This document shows positions 21,654 to 31,858 of a stretch of 64,000 nt of DNA, in pieces. Position 1 is the stretch's first letter. Each line of letters begins with the position of its first letter. A program made the position numbers and the translations under genes. Source of the stretch: Hanleya hanleyi (Eukaryota; Mollusca; Polyplacophora; Lepidopleurida; Hanleyidae); NCBI GenBank assembly GCA_036873755.1, contig JAVTVY010020580.1:16128-80127 (forward strand). Direction: 5' to 3'. The notes under the pieces are model-generated. The model made no database searches and was not told the DNA's origin. It worked only from the letters and a program-made list of their open reading frames with translations.

Positions 21654-24600
21654 ATGAGACGTGGAGAAGATTTTCCAGAGGATCCAGGAGCGCCACCGGC
21701 TGAAGTCTTACCCGAAGACGAGCGTGTGAGTGCGTTGTGCCGCCGTCACTGGACCACGATACGCCGTTTTCTCCACCGTCACCGTCGTCTATTGGATTTG
21801 TATAATTTTCGGTTGGATGACCTCACATATCTTCCTACTTACGCCGAGAACATTTTTACAGATCAGGTGACAGCCTTCAAATTGAATGTGACATTTGGGT
21901 ATATCTTACGGCACAAAGAGACGGACCAACTGCGGTATTTCTACCCCAGTAATAATTCCTATGTGTTTGACCAGCCGTTCACGGTCACGGATGCTATTTC
22001 TCTGGAGCCACTCATCGACCAACTGACTACGTTGGATCCATTGGAATGGGCCCGGTTGCAACGTCCCAACACCAAATGGGCTGTAGAAATGGTGACGAAC
22101 GTCACATTTTTCGTCACGAAAATGAGAAATCACCCCGTCGGCGCTCCTGTTATTCTTCCGCCTTGGCTGCTCAATCGAAAAGGACTATGCGTTAGCGAGA
22201 GGCTCAAACGGCCCCTACAAAGACCGGAAATGTCTGTTTCGGTGTTTGGCCGTTCATTTGGACCAGTGTAATTCTAGGAATTGTGATAGAAATGCAACAC
22301 TGTATTGGGAAGAGTATCTAGAGGCGCAAGATATTGACCCGCGGCAGTTCCGGGGAGTCCCATTCAAGCATTTGGATGTCGTGGAAACACTGTTCCACGT
22401 GAATATCTTTGTGTACCGTTTACTACCGGAGGAGGAGGAGGAGGAGGAGGAGGATACATTTGTGGCTGAATTGGTTCATCGCTCAACAGAACGGTATGCC
22501 TCTACGATGAAAGTCAATGTCTTCGACAACGGAGGGGTGAGTCATTTTTCGCTGATTCACGATATGAGCCTGTAAGCGCAATCCTACAGTTGTTCTCAAT
22601 GCCATCGTGTGTTTGACCGTTCATACGACTTACATCGGCATGAGAAGACTTGTGACAACGCTGTGAAACGCAAATTTCCTGGTGGTGTGTACCATAACAC
22701 GCCTACTATTTTCAAAGACCTGGCTGATGAGGGGATTGTCATACCACTAGAGGACCGTTATTTTCCCTACGGGGCGTGTTATGATTTCGAGGCCATTTTG
22801 GAACCCATGGACATTTTCTCAGCCAAAACGCAGTGGACACAGCGCCATATTCCCCTGAGTGTCAGCATTTCCAGCAACGTACCCGGCTATGACGCTGCAC
22901 CTGTCTGTTTCGTGTCCACTGGGGACTCCCATGAGTTGATTACTCGGATGATGGAGTATTTAGAGGCAGTGAGTGCGGCCAGTACAGAACTGTTGGTGTC
23001 CAAGTTCGAGGACGTGCTGGACCAACTCGACGATCGTATTCCTACACCTGGTGTATCCTTCAGCGACGATGAAGAGTCGGAAACGGAGTCGGAGACGGAG
23101 TCGGAGTCGGCGATGCAGGACATTCAGCCGGAGGCTGTACCCTTACCCAAGCCGTATGCGGAGAAACTGAAGTTACGCTTCCTACAATACCTAGGCCAGT
23201 TACCTGTGCTCGGTTTCAATTCGGGGCGATACGATTTGAACATGGTGAAGGAATTTCTCTACCCTTACTTGTCCCAGTCCGATACCATCAAGTCCGTCAT
23301 CAAAAAGATCAACAACCACATTACAACACATATACACCACATCATTCCATTTCCTGGATGTACGCAACTACTTAGCTTCAAATTACAGCTACGATCAGTG
23401 GGTAAAGGCCTATGACTGTGCACAAACCAAAGGGAGGTTCCCTTACACCTATATGTCAACGCTCGACCACTTGGAGGAAACACAGTTACCACCCCGGGAC
23501 GCTTTCTTCGACGATCTGAAGCAAGTGGAATGTCCAGAAGACACGTACCGGGAACTACAGCAAGTAGGGAACGACCAACATATGCAGACCTTGCGTGATT
23601 TCCTGGTGTATTATAACAACTTAGATGTGGTTCCATTCCTCGAAGCGGCCGAGAAAATGGCCCAACTCTTTCGGGATCAAATGCGCGTGGACATATTCAA
23701 AGAATGCTTGAGTTTACCGGGTCTCGCCCTTCGCCATCTTTTTCAAGATTGTTCCACATACTTTTCACTCATACAACAAAAAGACGCGGATATGTATGAT
23801 TGTTTAAAGCAGAATATCGTCGGCGGACCTAGCCTTATTTTCCACCGTTATCACGAGAAGGACGTCACCACCCTTCCAGGTGGGAAACCCTGTGCCAAAA
23901 TCATCGGATTTGACGCCAATGCCCTGTATCTGTGGTCTCTCGCCCAACCTATGCCCAGTGGGCATTATGCACGCTGGTTGGCGGAAGGCCAGCATTTCCG
24001 ACCTGAACGTACACCGTACAAGCATCTGGCTGACCAGTGGTTGGACTGGGAAGCCGATCGACGGGGAATTTCTATACGACACCAAACCAACGCCACAGAT
24101 AAGCGGATAGGAGATCGTCGACTCCCCGTGGATGGGTTTGCTATACTCCACAATAAACTCACCGTATTCCAATTTTACGGGTGTTACTGGCACGGCCACC
24201 AGTGCCATTCCAACGCTGGCCGCTTCAACGAACGACGTGGAAAATCGGTGGAAGAACTACGGGCAGAAGTGGTGGAGAACGGGGATTACGTGAAAGAGAT
24301 GGGGTACCAGCTCATCGAAATGTGAGAGTGTGAATTTCACACCATGTGCCAGCCCTCCCATACTTACGTCGCTTCCTTAAAGCGCGAGAGTACCCTCTCA
24401 GTCGTTCCGTGGACCTCTACGGGTTTGTAGAATGCGATCTGCATGTTCCAGACAATCTCAAGCCACTATTCGCCCAGTGCCCACCCATCTTTAAAAACAC
24501 GCTGGTGAGTCGGGATGACATTGGAGACACCATGGGCGCTTATGCTGAGCAACACGAATGCCTGCCTCGTCCTCGTCGGATGCTGATCGGGAGCATGTGG

Positions 24601-25542
24601 GGAGAAAAAATCTTGCTGGGTACCCCTCTGCTACAGTGGTACATGAGCCACGGCCTCGAAGTGACGCCAGTGTTCCAAGTCCTTCAGTACGTACCGAACG
24701 ACTGTTTTGCGGGGCATGCCGACATCGTCACATCTGCCCGTCGTAAAGGCGATAAAGATCCTAGTCAGGCCATTATCGGCGAATCCTGGAAACTCACGGG
24801 CAATGGTTACTATGGAAAAACGGTCACCAACCAAGACAAGCATGTCAACGTGAATATCTGCACCACCCAACAAGCGCGCAAAAAGATCAACTCGCCTCTG
24901 TTTCGATCCGTGGACGTCATCGATGATGATACGTACGAAGTCAGTTCAGCCAAGAAGACCATTCGTTACAACCTTCCACTCCAAATTGGATGTATGGTAT
25001 ACCAGGTGGCCAAGCTGAGGATGCTGCAATTTTTATACGATTTCATGGCGGTATATTTCAATCCATCAGACTGGCAACTCATGGAGATGGACACGGACTC
25101 TGCCTACATGGCCGTCTCTAATGCGGATTGGGAGTCACTCGTCAAACCTGAATTACGTGCGCAGTATGAGGCGGAACGGGACCAGTGGCTACCTCGACGC
25201 GAGCATTACCAGTACAACAAGCGGACGCCGGGTCTCTTCAAGTTAGAGTGGAGTGGAGATGCCATGATCGCCCTGTCGTCCAAGACGTACTATTGTTACG
25301 GAGGTGATGGAAACAACAAGTTTAGTTGTAAAGGCGTCAACCGACGTGACCCTGCCATCGACAAAGCCCTCTACCTGGGCGTGCTGCAAAGCCAAGCCAG
25401 TGCGAGTGGCACTAACAGAGGATTCCGGGTCGTCGACCACCAGATGCGAACCTACACCCAGAAACGAGATGCTTTCACATTTTTCTATCCGAAACGGAAA
25501 GTCCTTCCCGATGGAGTCAGTACCACCTATCTGGACTTGTGA
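21654..25542 (+). pseudogene. polB: Polinton protein-primed DNA polymerase B, broken
   Basis: Homology runs through 21654-22271, 22246-22575, 22609-23415, 23453-24325 and 24346-25542. Lesions: a frame change around 22150-22250, in-frame TAA at 22573-22575, a frameshift near 23320-23345, TGA at 24323-24325, and a frameshift near 24340. Seen in order: N-terminal region, a C2H2/C2HC-like finger (about 22590-22660), exonuclease motifs YDFEAI (about 22780), GFNSGRYDLN (about 23213) and YYNNLDVV (about 23610), polymerase motif A DANALYLWSL (about 23910), motif B GNGYYGK (about 24800) and motif C DTDSAY (about 25090). Catalytic residues persist in the fragments. Unlike the three related ORFs at 58-62 kb, it has no N-terminal C2H2 array before this region. 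Confidence 0.95.
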
Positions 25543-25602
25543 AACTTTTTTGATAGTATGAGTTAAACTAGTACTGTAAAAAATTAACATACACCTGTAA
25601 CA

Positions 25603-25688
25603 GTCGGGATGGCCGAGTGGTCTAAGGCGCCGGTTAACAGTGCTGGTCTGCGCAATGCAGGTCGTAGGCTCGAATCCTACTCCTGACA
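25603..25688 (+). tRNA. tRNA-Leu-like gene with abnormal anticodon loop
   Basis: 86-nt class II cloverleaf: acceptor GTCGGGA/TCCTGAC, D arm with GCC...GGC, anticodon stem CCGGT/GCTGG, variable arm CTGC-GCAAT-GCAG, T arm GTAGG-CTCGAAT-CCTAC. A box TGGCCGAGTGG and B box GGCTCGAATCC are intact. The body matches animal tRNA-Leu(CAA). The anticodon loop is TAACAGT, so U33 is replaced by A and positions 34-36 read ACA. It lies between the convergent polymerase and protease genes. It may be a decayed capture, a tRNA-derived SINE head or an odd suppressor-like tRNA; decoding function is doubtful. Confidence 0.7.
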
Positions 25689-25705
25689 GTGTTGCCCAAC
25701 TGTAT

Positions 25706-25818
25706 TGTTCACATTCTTTGTACATATTTTAACCATTCTTGTTCGCCTGAATATAATTGTAACTCTACTGTTCACATTCTTTGTACATATTTTAACCCTT
25801 CTTGTTCGCCTGAATATA
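25706..25818 (+). repeat. Two 50-bp direct repeats after the tRNA
   Basis: TGTTCACATTCTTTGTACAT...CCTGAATATA starts at 25706 and again at 25769 (63-bp period), ending in an A-rich run. It could be the tail of a tRNA-derived SINE or 3' processing sequence for the converging genes. Confidence 0.75.
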
Positions 25819-25897
25819 AAAAAAAGTCAAAACGTCACTTGTGTTTTCATGAATTTTTTATTGAACATCAATGAACGTCAGAACAATAAGAACGCAT

Positions 25898-26371
25898 TTA
25901 AGACAACCAGAGAAATGGGGCATGCACATTAAAACGAGAGGCAACCCAGGCGTACACTAAGACATCACGGTCTTCGGCTTGAAAATAAGCATCAAACATA
26001 TGTACAATCGTTTGCATAGAAAGTCCTCTACTCCGGTGGGTGAGATAAAACACACAGTACTGTCCGCATACACTACTCAAGGGTCCTTGTAATCTTTTAG
26101 TATTCCAACGCCACACTGTAGTAGATTCGTCCATGAACTGGGTCAAATCGGGATGCACGGGTGCAAGTCCGTAGGAATCAAAGTATTCTCCTTGACCCCG
26201 GGCGTCCACGTATACAGCCACCCAATGTTCACCCGGTCGAGTACCAGGGTCAGTATTCAGAATGTAGGCCGCAGGAGTGGATGGGGTGGGAAAGACATTG
26301 CGTGCAAACACACCTCGAAAGGGTACCCGGGGATCCCGCTGGAGTATGGTCATGAGCTGCTCTGTATCCAT
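25898..26371 (-). CDS. Adenovirus-type cysteine maturation protease
   Basis: 157 residues from the Met at 26371; the frame is open upstream to 26434. The C5 family catalytic set is visible: His in GEHWVAVYVD, acidic residue in YFDSYG and nucleophile Cys in SSVCGQYCVFYL. In adenoviruses and Polintons this enzyme cleaves capsid and core precursors in the immature particle. It is the last gene of the minus-strand virion cluster, 100 bp downstream of the major capsid remnant. The frame is intact, though slightly shorter than usual. Confidence 0.9.
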   Translation of the reverse strand: MDTEQLMTILQRDPRVPFRGVFARNVFPTPSTPAAYILNTDPGTRPGEHWVAVYVDARGQGEYFDSYGLAPVHPDLTQFMDESTTVWRWNTKRLQGPLSSVCGQYCVFYLTHRSRGLSMQTIVHMFDAYFQAEDRDVLVYAWVASRFNVHAPFLWLS

Positions 26372-26473
26372 GACTCTAGCTGGCTTAGTCACACAGGACG
26401 TTCCTTTGCTGATCCACGGTGATGACGTTATCAAACTCGGCGTACCAAATCACGTTAATGGTATGGAGTAGAG

Positions 26474-28168
26474 CTACCGAGAAACGCAGTTTCCTTTCTT
26501 GAGCAAGGCCAGTTGATGATCGTGTTCCAAGGTAGGGGTGAGGGCGAAGGCGAACAAAGTGTACCCACTGGCAAAGTCTCGTCGAGTGATGGTATTTCCT
26601 TCGTCCTGATTGTTTTGTCCTGTGGCTGTAAACAGGTTCAGGTAGCTCCGCATATAGTGATGGTTACCAAAATCCGGTTGTAACGGCCGGGCTGGGATTT
26701 GATGACCGGCCACGTGCAGTGCCACAAAGTTGATGTTGAAATGTTGAAAGTCGAACGGATTCTCTGTCCACTGGCCATTGAAACTGGTATTGGTGACACA
26801 CGCCAGGGTAAGACGTTTAGGCAGATCCCCTAGAAATAAATTTTCACGATTGGCCATCATCGTACCTGCTGGCACAGAGAACACCTTGGTCTGTACGCGT
26901 CGGACGGGGTACAGGGCTGGTTTTTTCGATAAGGCTTCCATGTGACTCACCAACACCCCCTGTTGCATATCCACCGTACGGACAAACAGGGCTGCATCTT
27001 CTATGATGATCTTGTAATGGGCGGGATCTCCACCGGCCATCAAAGCGAAAGTGGGTGGGGAACGGATCAACTTGATCTTGATGGATACGCCGTTCATCAT
27101 GTAGCGGTCTTGCAGGAACAGATCGGCGTGCAGTCGTCCCATCATATCCACGGACCGGCTACCGGCTGCGATGGCCGAACCCGGTATTGGCAATGGTGGT
27201 CGCATCCATTGCTCCGGGTGTATCTCTGTAGTAAAGTGGGGCTGACAAGTGTGTTCCACCAAGCGCCTCCACTCAAAGTTTCTCAAATTTGGCGATACAT
27301 ATCGCATGCTGATAGCAAAATACGAACGTAGCGTGCAAGATAAATGGCGCTACGTTTCGTAACTTGTGTCTAATTCCGCTTAACCCGGGGCTAGGGGCTA
27401 GGTATGAACCCATGTACTTCAAGATCCTCATGGTACTCATATAAACAGTCACAATCAAAGCGTGACTGAGATACATCATTCTTTAGATGACGACTTTACA
27501 ACGAATATTATGGATTAAGAATACTGATCAGCGATACGGATTTGATATTTTTGGAACATCATGATGTCTTGCCGGCATCATTGAAAACTGTTGACCGCTT
27601 CTCTCTTGCAGGAAACAAGCCTATGTTTGTGTATACTATGATTGTCTTTTTGAATTTGGTGCTAATACTGTTATATGGAATATGGAATAGGTCTTTGGAT
27701 TATGGACGCGGATATTCTCTAATGGACGACGGCTGGATTATGAATGACGGACTAGACGCTTGTAATTTTGGCATCTTCTCCGTACGACAACAGCGTCTCG
27801 ATGTAGGCTCGGTACGGGTACGTATTGGTGGACGTGCTGATGAGTTTATCGCTCAGACTGATATCCACCTGTTGGAACAGCGAGTGCAGCCAGAGATTCA
27901 CCGGAGCTACGACCGCATCGACCGCGATGTCCGTCCCGTCTCCGTTCACTACTTTGGCTTTCACGTAAGGGTAGGTGTGATGTAAATCCAGGTAGGCCGT
28001 ATCTTTGTTTTCAATGGTAAATTCCAGCGGTCCCGTGCCCGTCAGGCTAGCCAGGGGCCGATGTTCTACCCAACGACCTTCGGCGACACTGGTCTGTGTG
28101 GAGGGAATAGTCCACAAACCCAATTCACTGTTGGTAGACGGACACGACTCGGAGTGAATGAATGCCAT
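26474..28168 (-). pseudogene. Major capsid protein (double jelly-roll), interrupted
   Basis: N-terminal part at 28168-27752 (138 codons) begins MAFIHSES and ends near YIETLLSYG. C-terminal part at 27307-26474 (277 codons) contains RLHADLFLQDRYMMNGV and SGYTLFAFALTP. Both are typical of the Polinton hexon-like protein that forms the icosahedral shell. The halves are in the same frame but separated by about 445 bp without capsid homology and with stops. The start codon overlaps the stop of the upstream core gene (TAATG, 28166-28170). This lesion alone would prevent particle formation from this copy. Confidence 0.9.
27308..27751. other. Unidentified sequence interrupting the capsid gene
   Basis: About 445 bp between the two capsid halves, AT-richer than its surroundings and with no recognised domain. 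No clear inverted termini or target duplication seen. It is probably an insertion combined with a small deletion of capsid sequence. Confidence 0.5.
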
Positions 28169-28569
28169 TATGCGAAGATGCCTCTCCTCTTCTTCTTCTT
28201 CTGGGATGTGCGTCGTCGGTGTGTTGGCTGTCGAATGACTCTACCCTGTGATGGGGGTTGTCTTTCAAGGGCTTTGGCCACCAAGACGCTGCCTGCTTCT
28301 TTGGCCCGTCGTTTCAAGGCTTGTCGGGGTGCCGTCCCACTCAAGACATCACCGACCACTTGCAGTCCACTGCGTACCGCTTGTTTGCCCACCGCTTTTA
28401 CGCCACGTGTCACCAGAGGTAAGAACGTTTTCACGAAGCTTCCCACTATGTTTCCCAGCCCGTGACCTCGTTGCATGCGTGCACCGCTAAAGATCGGACC
28501 TCCACCTCCCGTTTGTTTCTTGTAATAGTCGGCATAGCTGGCCGTATGACACTGGTAAGGCACGTACAT
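28168..28569 (-). CDS. Polinton core / minor virion protein (pX/pVI-like)
   Basis: 133 residues. A central Gly-rich and basic amphipathic stretch includes GGGGPIFSGARMQRGHGLGN, followed by GSFVKTFLPLVTRGVKAVGK, then a strongly basic tail (RRRTSQKKKKRR). This resembles the small basic core or membrane-active proteins of adintoviruses and adenovirus pX/pVI, which bind DNA or the inner capsid. Role inferred from composition and position between penton and major capsid genes. Its ATG lies at the penton stop and its stop overlaps the capsid ATG. Frame intact. Confidence 0.75.
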   Translation of the reverse strand: MYVPYQCHTASYADYYKKQTGGGGPIFSGARMQRGHGLGNIVGSFVKTFLPLVTRGVKAVGKQAVRSGLQVVGDVLSGTAPRQALKRRAKEAGSVLVAKALERQPPSQGRVIRQPTHRRRTSQKKKKRRGIFA

Positions 28570-29357
28570 TATACGAAGTGGGGAGAACGTGCTTGTCGGA
28601 AATGAAGTGTCAGCACCACTTTCCCTCGTTCGAATGCCACCGGGCGTCCCGTGTCATCTCTTATATCCACCGTGATCGTCTTGATATCGGTGTGTCGTAC
28701 GGGTAGGTGGAGTATGTGGTTGAAACTCTGGGTGACTTGATCTCCATACTTCTTTCTAATGGGGACCACCCGTAACAGAGGTGTGTTGACATCTCCCACA
28801 ACGTGGTTGTCGACCACGTCCGAGTAGACGTAGAGTCCGTACATACCCACTTTCATATCCATCGCAATGTCGCCTTCGTCGGTGGTTGGGCCCGGGTAGA
28901 CGGAATAAGGGAGACCTAACATTTGCTGTAGGGTGGGGCTGAGTTTGACACTCACGTTGAGGCTGAGAAGGATACAGGCCTTGTCGTTGAGTGTGTTGTA
29001 ATCGAACTCCACATGATTCTTGAAGGGATAGGATTTGACGGGTTTTGAATTATTCGTGACTACCCGTAGAGACTTATAATGCATCAGTGTTCTCAAGCCA
29101 TCCATGAACTCTTTGGGGGTATCGTATTGGCTTTCGGGTAGGGTCAGCCGGGTTACTTTGCCTTCGTAGGTCACCTCGTATCACACGTCGTTGTCTCGCA
29201 CGTTGTTCCACGAGTTAGTGTATTGCATATCCACGAGTCCGCATTCCCATCGTCCAGGTAAATGCAACGGTTGTGGTAACCGGGTCACGTACTTGGCCAA
29301 GGTGTTGTCAGGAAACACATCGAACGAACTGTTACTGGGCCACCTGAGGTAAAGCAT
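28569..29357 (-). pseudogene. Minor capsid (penton) protein, single jelly-roll, one nonsense codon
   Basis: The frame from ATG 29357 to 28569 would give 262 residues but has one in-frame TGA at 29183-29181. Downstream of it 201 codons are clean. Recognisable parts: MLYLRWPSNSSFDVFPDN at the start, then GMYGLYVYSDVV and FNHILHLPVRHTDIKTI toward the end, as in Polinton pentons that occupy the five-fold vertices. The single stop suggests recent decay. Confidence 0.85.
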
Positions 29358-29432
29358 GACAACTGAGCTTTTCTGCTTTCGCTCCCGGCTTTAATAGTGT
29401 CCCCTAGTAGGGTTCCACCCTAGTAGGGTTCC

Positions 29433-30161
29433 CTAGTAGGGATCCCAGGTCTTGGGAATCCCCTTCCGTCGTGATCGGCGCGGTGTGGCCGGCATGGAGG
29501 TCGCATAGGGGTGAAAAGAACGTCCCCGCCGTGAGGGTGTTTTGGGAGGGGTGTGCGGTTGCCATTCCCAGGTATCGGGAAGTCGAGAGGGTGCTTGCAT
29601 CCAGTTCCAGCGTTCACGATTTCCTACCAATTCTCGAGGGACGTGTGTGTCTTTCAACGCTCTAGCAAAGGCTTCCCAACCCGGTGGATTAGAGTGTTTG
29701 CGAGAACGCACCGTATCGTTGATCAGATCGGTGATATGAGACCCCGGGACCGCTTGGTTTCGAATAAGCAGCTGCCCCTGGTCGGTCCAACCCATATCAG
29801 GATTCTGTTTCACCCGGTCCAACAATAAACGAGCCTTGGTCTTGAATGCCTTAGGGACACTGGCCAACACCTCCTCTTCGAGCTGAGGTGAGGCAGAGGA
29901 TGAGGTTGGTGTTGGTGTGGGTGGTGTGGGTAGTGTGGGTGTTGAACCACCTCTATATTGATCCATAAACGTCTTGTACCGGTTCAGCGTCTGATGGTAA
30001 AGTTGAATTTTCTCGTGATCGGGCAGTCGGCGTTGAAGTATACTATTCATCTCTTCATCGAGGGACTGCAGTTGTTGTACCGTGGCAGGAACAGGGTAGG
30101 GTGATTGCAAACTTTGTAACAGTCGAGGTTCGACCAGCATCATTTTTTTCGTATGTTCCAT
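29433..30161 (-). CDS. Conserved Polinton protein of unknown function (242 aa)
   Basis: Starts MEHTKKMMLVEPRLL. A predicted helical segment follows (LDEEMNSILQRRLPDHEKIQ), then a Pro/Thr/Ser linker (PTLPTPPTPTPT), a second conserved block with GSHITDLINDTV and PGWEAFARAL, and a basic C-terminal tail. This two-block layout is familiar from other Polintons and their fragments in animal genomes, where it sits in the virion gene cluster. No enzymatic motif; probably structural or scaffolding. The start is next to the stop of the upstream gene. Frame intact. Confidence 0.7.
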   Translation of the reverse strand: MEHTKKMMLVEPRLLQSLQSPYPVPATVQQLQSLDEEMNSILQRRLPDHEKIQLYHQTLNRYKTFMDQYRGGSTPTLPTPPTPTPTSSSASPQLEEEVLASVPKAFKTKARLLLDRVKQNPDMGWTDQGQLLIRNQAVPGSHITDLINDTVRSRKHSNPPGWEAFARALKDTHVPRELVGNRERWNWMQAPSRLPDTWEWQPHTPPKTPSRRGRSFHPYATSMPATPRRSRRKGIPKTWDPY

Positions 30162-30162
30162 G

Positions 30163-30501
30163 TTAGCGTCCCAAGATGGATCCTACTAACGGTCCCAGTA
30201 CGGAGGCTGCTAATGGCGCGAGGAGTGCCCCGAGAAATCCACCTCGCTGTAACACCTGTTTCTTTTTCTTTAAACTTCCCGTCTTCTTCACCAGCGTTCG
30301 GAGACCCGTCTTGTGCCGTTGCAATTTCCCTTTCTGCAGGGGACTGAGGGGAACATTCCCTTTTAACACATTATGAGCGACTTCACACAAGCACCGTACC
30401 AATCCCGCGTCCGCCCCGCGCACCAGGGCCCGGACCACCTCCGGGGGCGCGCTGCGTAACATGCGGAGCGCCGGTGCGTGCTTCCGTATTCGCGCAGACA
30501 T
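30163..30501 (-). CDS. Small conserved Polinton protein, basic with hydrophobic C terminus
   Basis: 112 residues: an N-terminal Arg-rich helical part (LRMLRSAPPEVVRAL), a conserved centre (EVAHNVLKGNVPLSPLQKGK), a run of Lys (LKKKKQVLQRGG) and a Gly/Ala/Leu-rich end (LLAPLAASVLGPLVGSILG). The end looks like a membrane-active or membrane-inserting segment. Homologues accompany Polinton capsid genes. A pVI-like membrane-disrupting role is an inference. Only one base lies between its stop and the next ATG. Confidence 0.7.
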   Translation of the reverse strand: MSARIRKHAPALRMLRSAPPEVVRALVRGADAGLVRCLCEVAHNVLKGNVPLSPLQKGKLQRHKTGLRTLVKKTGSLKKKKQVLQRGGFLGALLAPLAASVLGPLVGSILGR

Positions 30502-30540
30502 GATGAGAAAGTGAATGGTTTGAAGTGCGCTCTTGTTCTT

Positions 30541-31150
30541 TTATTTGGGCGTGTACACCGTCTGGAACTCTCCGGGAAAAATGTGGGTCCGCAATCGAAG
30601 TGCCGAAGGTGTCCCTTGTTTCAAGTCGATGAGTAGGTAGCCGTGGGCCTCCTGGGTGGCATCTTCAAAGGCTTCCCGAACAAAGGCCGTGTTTTAGGGT
30701 ACATCTGTTTCGCCAGGTGCATAATTTGTGACGCGTCTCTGGGGTTTTTGAACAACACCACATACTGGGCATTCAAACTGATGTTCCTGTGCTCTTTGTT
30801 CTTACTGAAGAGATTTTGGACGATGTAGATGATACTCAGCCGACGACGATGACTTCCTTTGGTAAAAAGCCGGGTGACTCGACTATCCGTTTCGGTCATC
30901 AGATCATCCACGACCACCAACGTGTCTTCTGGGTATCCTCTGGGGGTAATCCTTCCACCAAGGTAAGTCCAGGCCTCCGTGCCAGTTCCTCGTACGCAGG
31001 CTGTCAAGCTCCATAACACCAAAGGATGCGGGCCACGGGAGGAGAAATGAGGGCTGGCTCCTCGATGAGACGTTGAACGAAGTGTGTTTTTCCCGACCCG
31101 GTCGGTCCAGCGATGAGACACGTGAAAGGATGCTGCCACCGTGGATCCAT
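30541..31150 (-). pseudogene. Genome-packaging ATPase (FtsK/HerA-type), two frameshifts
   Basis: From ATG 31150 the first frame contains Walker A, GPTGSGKT (about 31110). Walker B, LVVVDDLMTE (about 30905), and the downstream YIVQNLFSK and ALNAQYVVLFKNP-type blocks are in another frame (30621-31139). The C terminus, ending at 30541 after QTVYTPK, is in a third. Frameshifts lie around 31020-31090 and near 30670. In relatives this enzyme pumps DNA into the capsid. All catalytic elements are present but not in one frame. Confidence 0.85.
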
Positions 31151-31154
31151 CCAG

Positions 31155-31606
31155 TTATTTGGTGTTTTGGGCTAAGCGTTCAGAGGCCCACCACCGTTGT
31201 TGCGGATCCCAGCGTGGATCGTAGTCTGCAGGATACCGTTTCCGTGGTAATCGTGGTACAAGACCTACTACAGGATAGGTCTCCCTGCTCCTGTCCCTCG
31301 TGAGAGGTGTACTGTTCGGGCCTAGAGTAGTGGTTGCGATGATCGGGGGTACTCTGCTGAAGATTGAGGGTTCCTTCGTTGGGTGTCGAATGATCTCCCT
31401 GCTACTCGGAGCTACCCTCGTGATGGGTGTACACTTCGTGGTTGCGATGATCTCCCTGCTGAAGATTGAGGGTTCCTTCGTTGGGGGTCGAATGATCTCC
31501 CTGCTACCCGGAGCTACCCTCATGATGGGTGTACTCTTCGTGGATGCGATGATCTCCCTGCTGAACGGATCAGCTCTCGTGATGTTTGGTGCTTCGAAGA
31601 TGATGG

Positions 31607-31640
<34 letters not shown>

Positions 31641-31814
31641 AGCGTAATGACGTTGAGGTGGAGGGGTTGAGAGGGTAGGTAGGCAGGCTATCAGGTACGC
31701 CAAGTCGTAGAAGACACCTCCAAACAACACACCTAGAAGTGTTAGTATACACACGACAGTACCGACTTGTCCTTTTCGAGTACGCAGCAGTAAAGGAAGT
31801 TGTGCACTATGCAT
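31155..31814 (-). CDS. Putative single-pass membrane protein with internal repeats
   Basis: 219 residues. One strong transmembrane segment near the N terminus (VGTVVCILTLLGVLFGGVFY, about residues 17-45) follows a short basic stretch. Then a polyasparagine run of 11 (about 60-70) and about two and a half repeats of 35-41 residues with REIIATTKCTPITRVAPSSR-type units and TKEPSIFSR. The C-terminal block has DPRWDPQQRWWASE. No family recognised. Placed between ATPase and integrase, it may be a virion or envelope-associated protein. The repeats are near-identical at DNA level, so recently expanded. Confidence 0.6.
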
Positions 31815-31858
31815 GGTACAACCCTAGACTGAAGGCTGTAGGAGATGTGAGGTAGAAT

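Noticed and set aside
27542..27985. 147-codon plus-strand frame with a hydrophobic stretch
   Set aside because: Half of it is antisense to the capsid N terminus, so it is not a gene; the rest lies in the unknown insert.
29471..29828. Plus-strand frames opposite the 242-residue Polinton protein
   Set aside because: Antisense shadows of a clean, conserved minus-strand gene.
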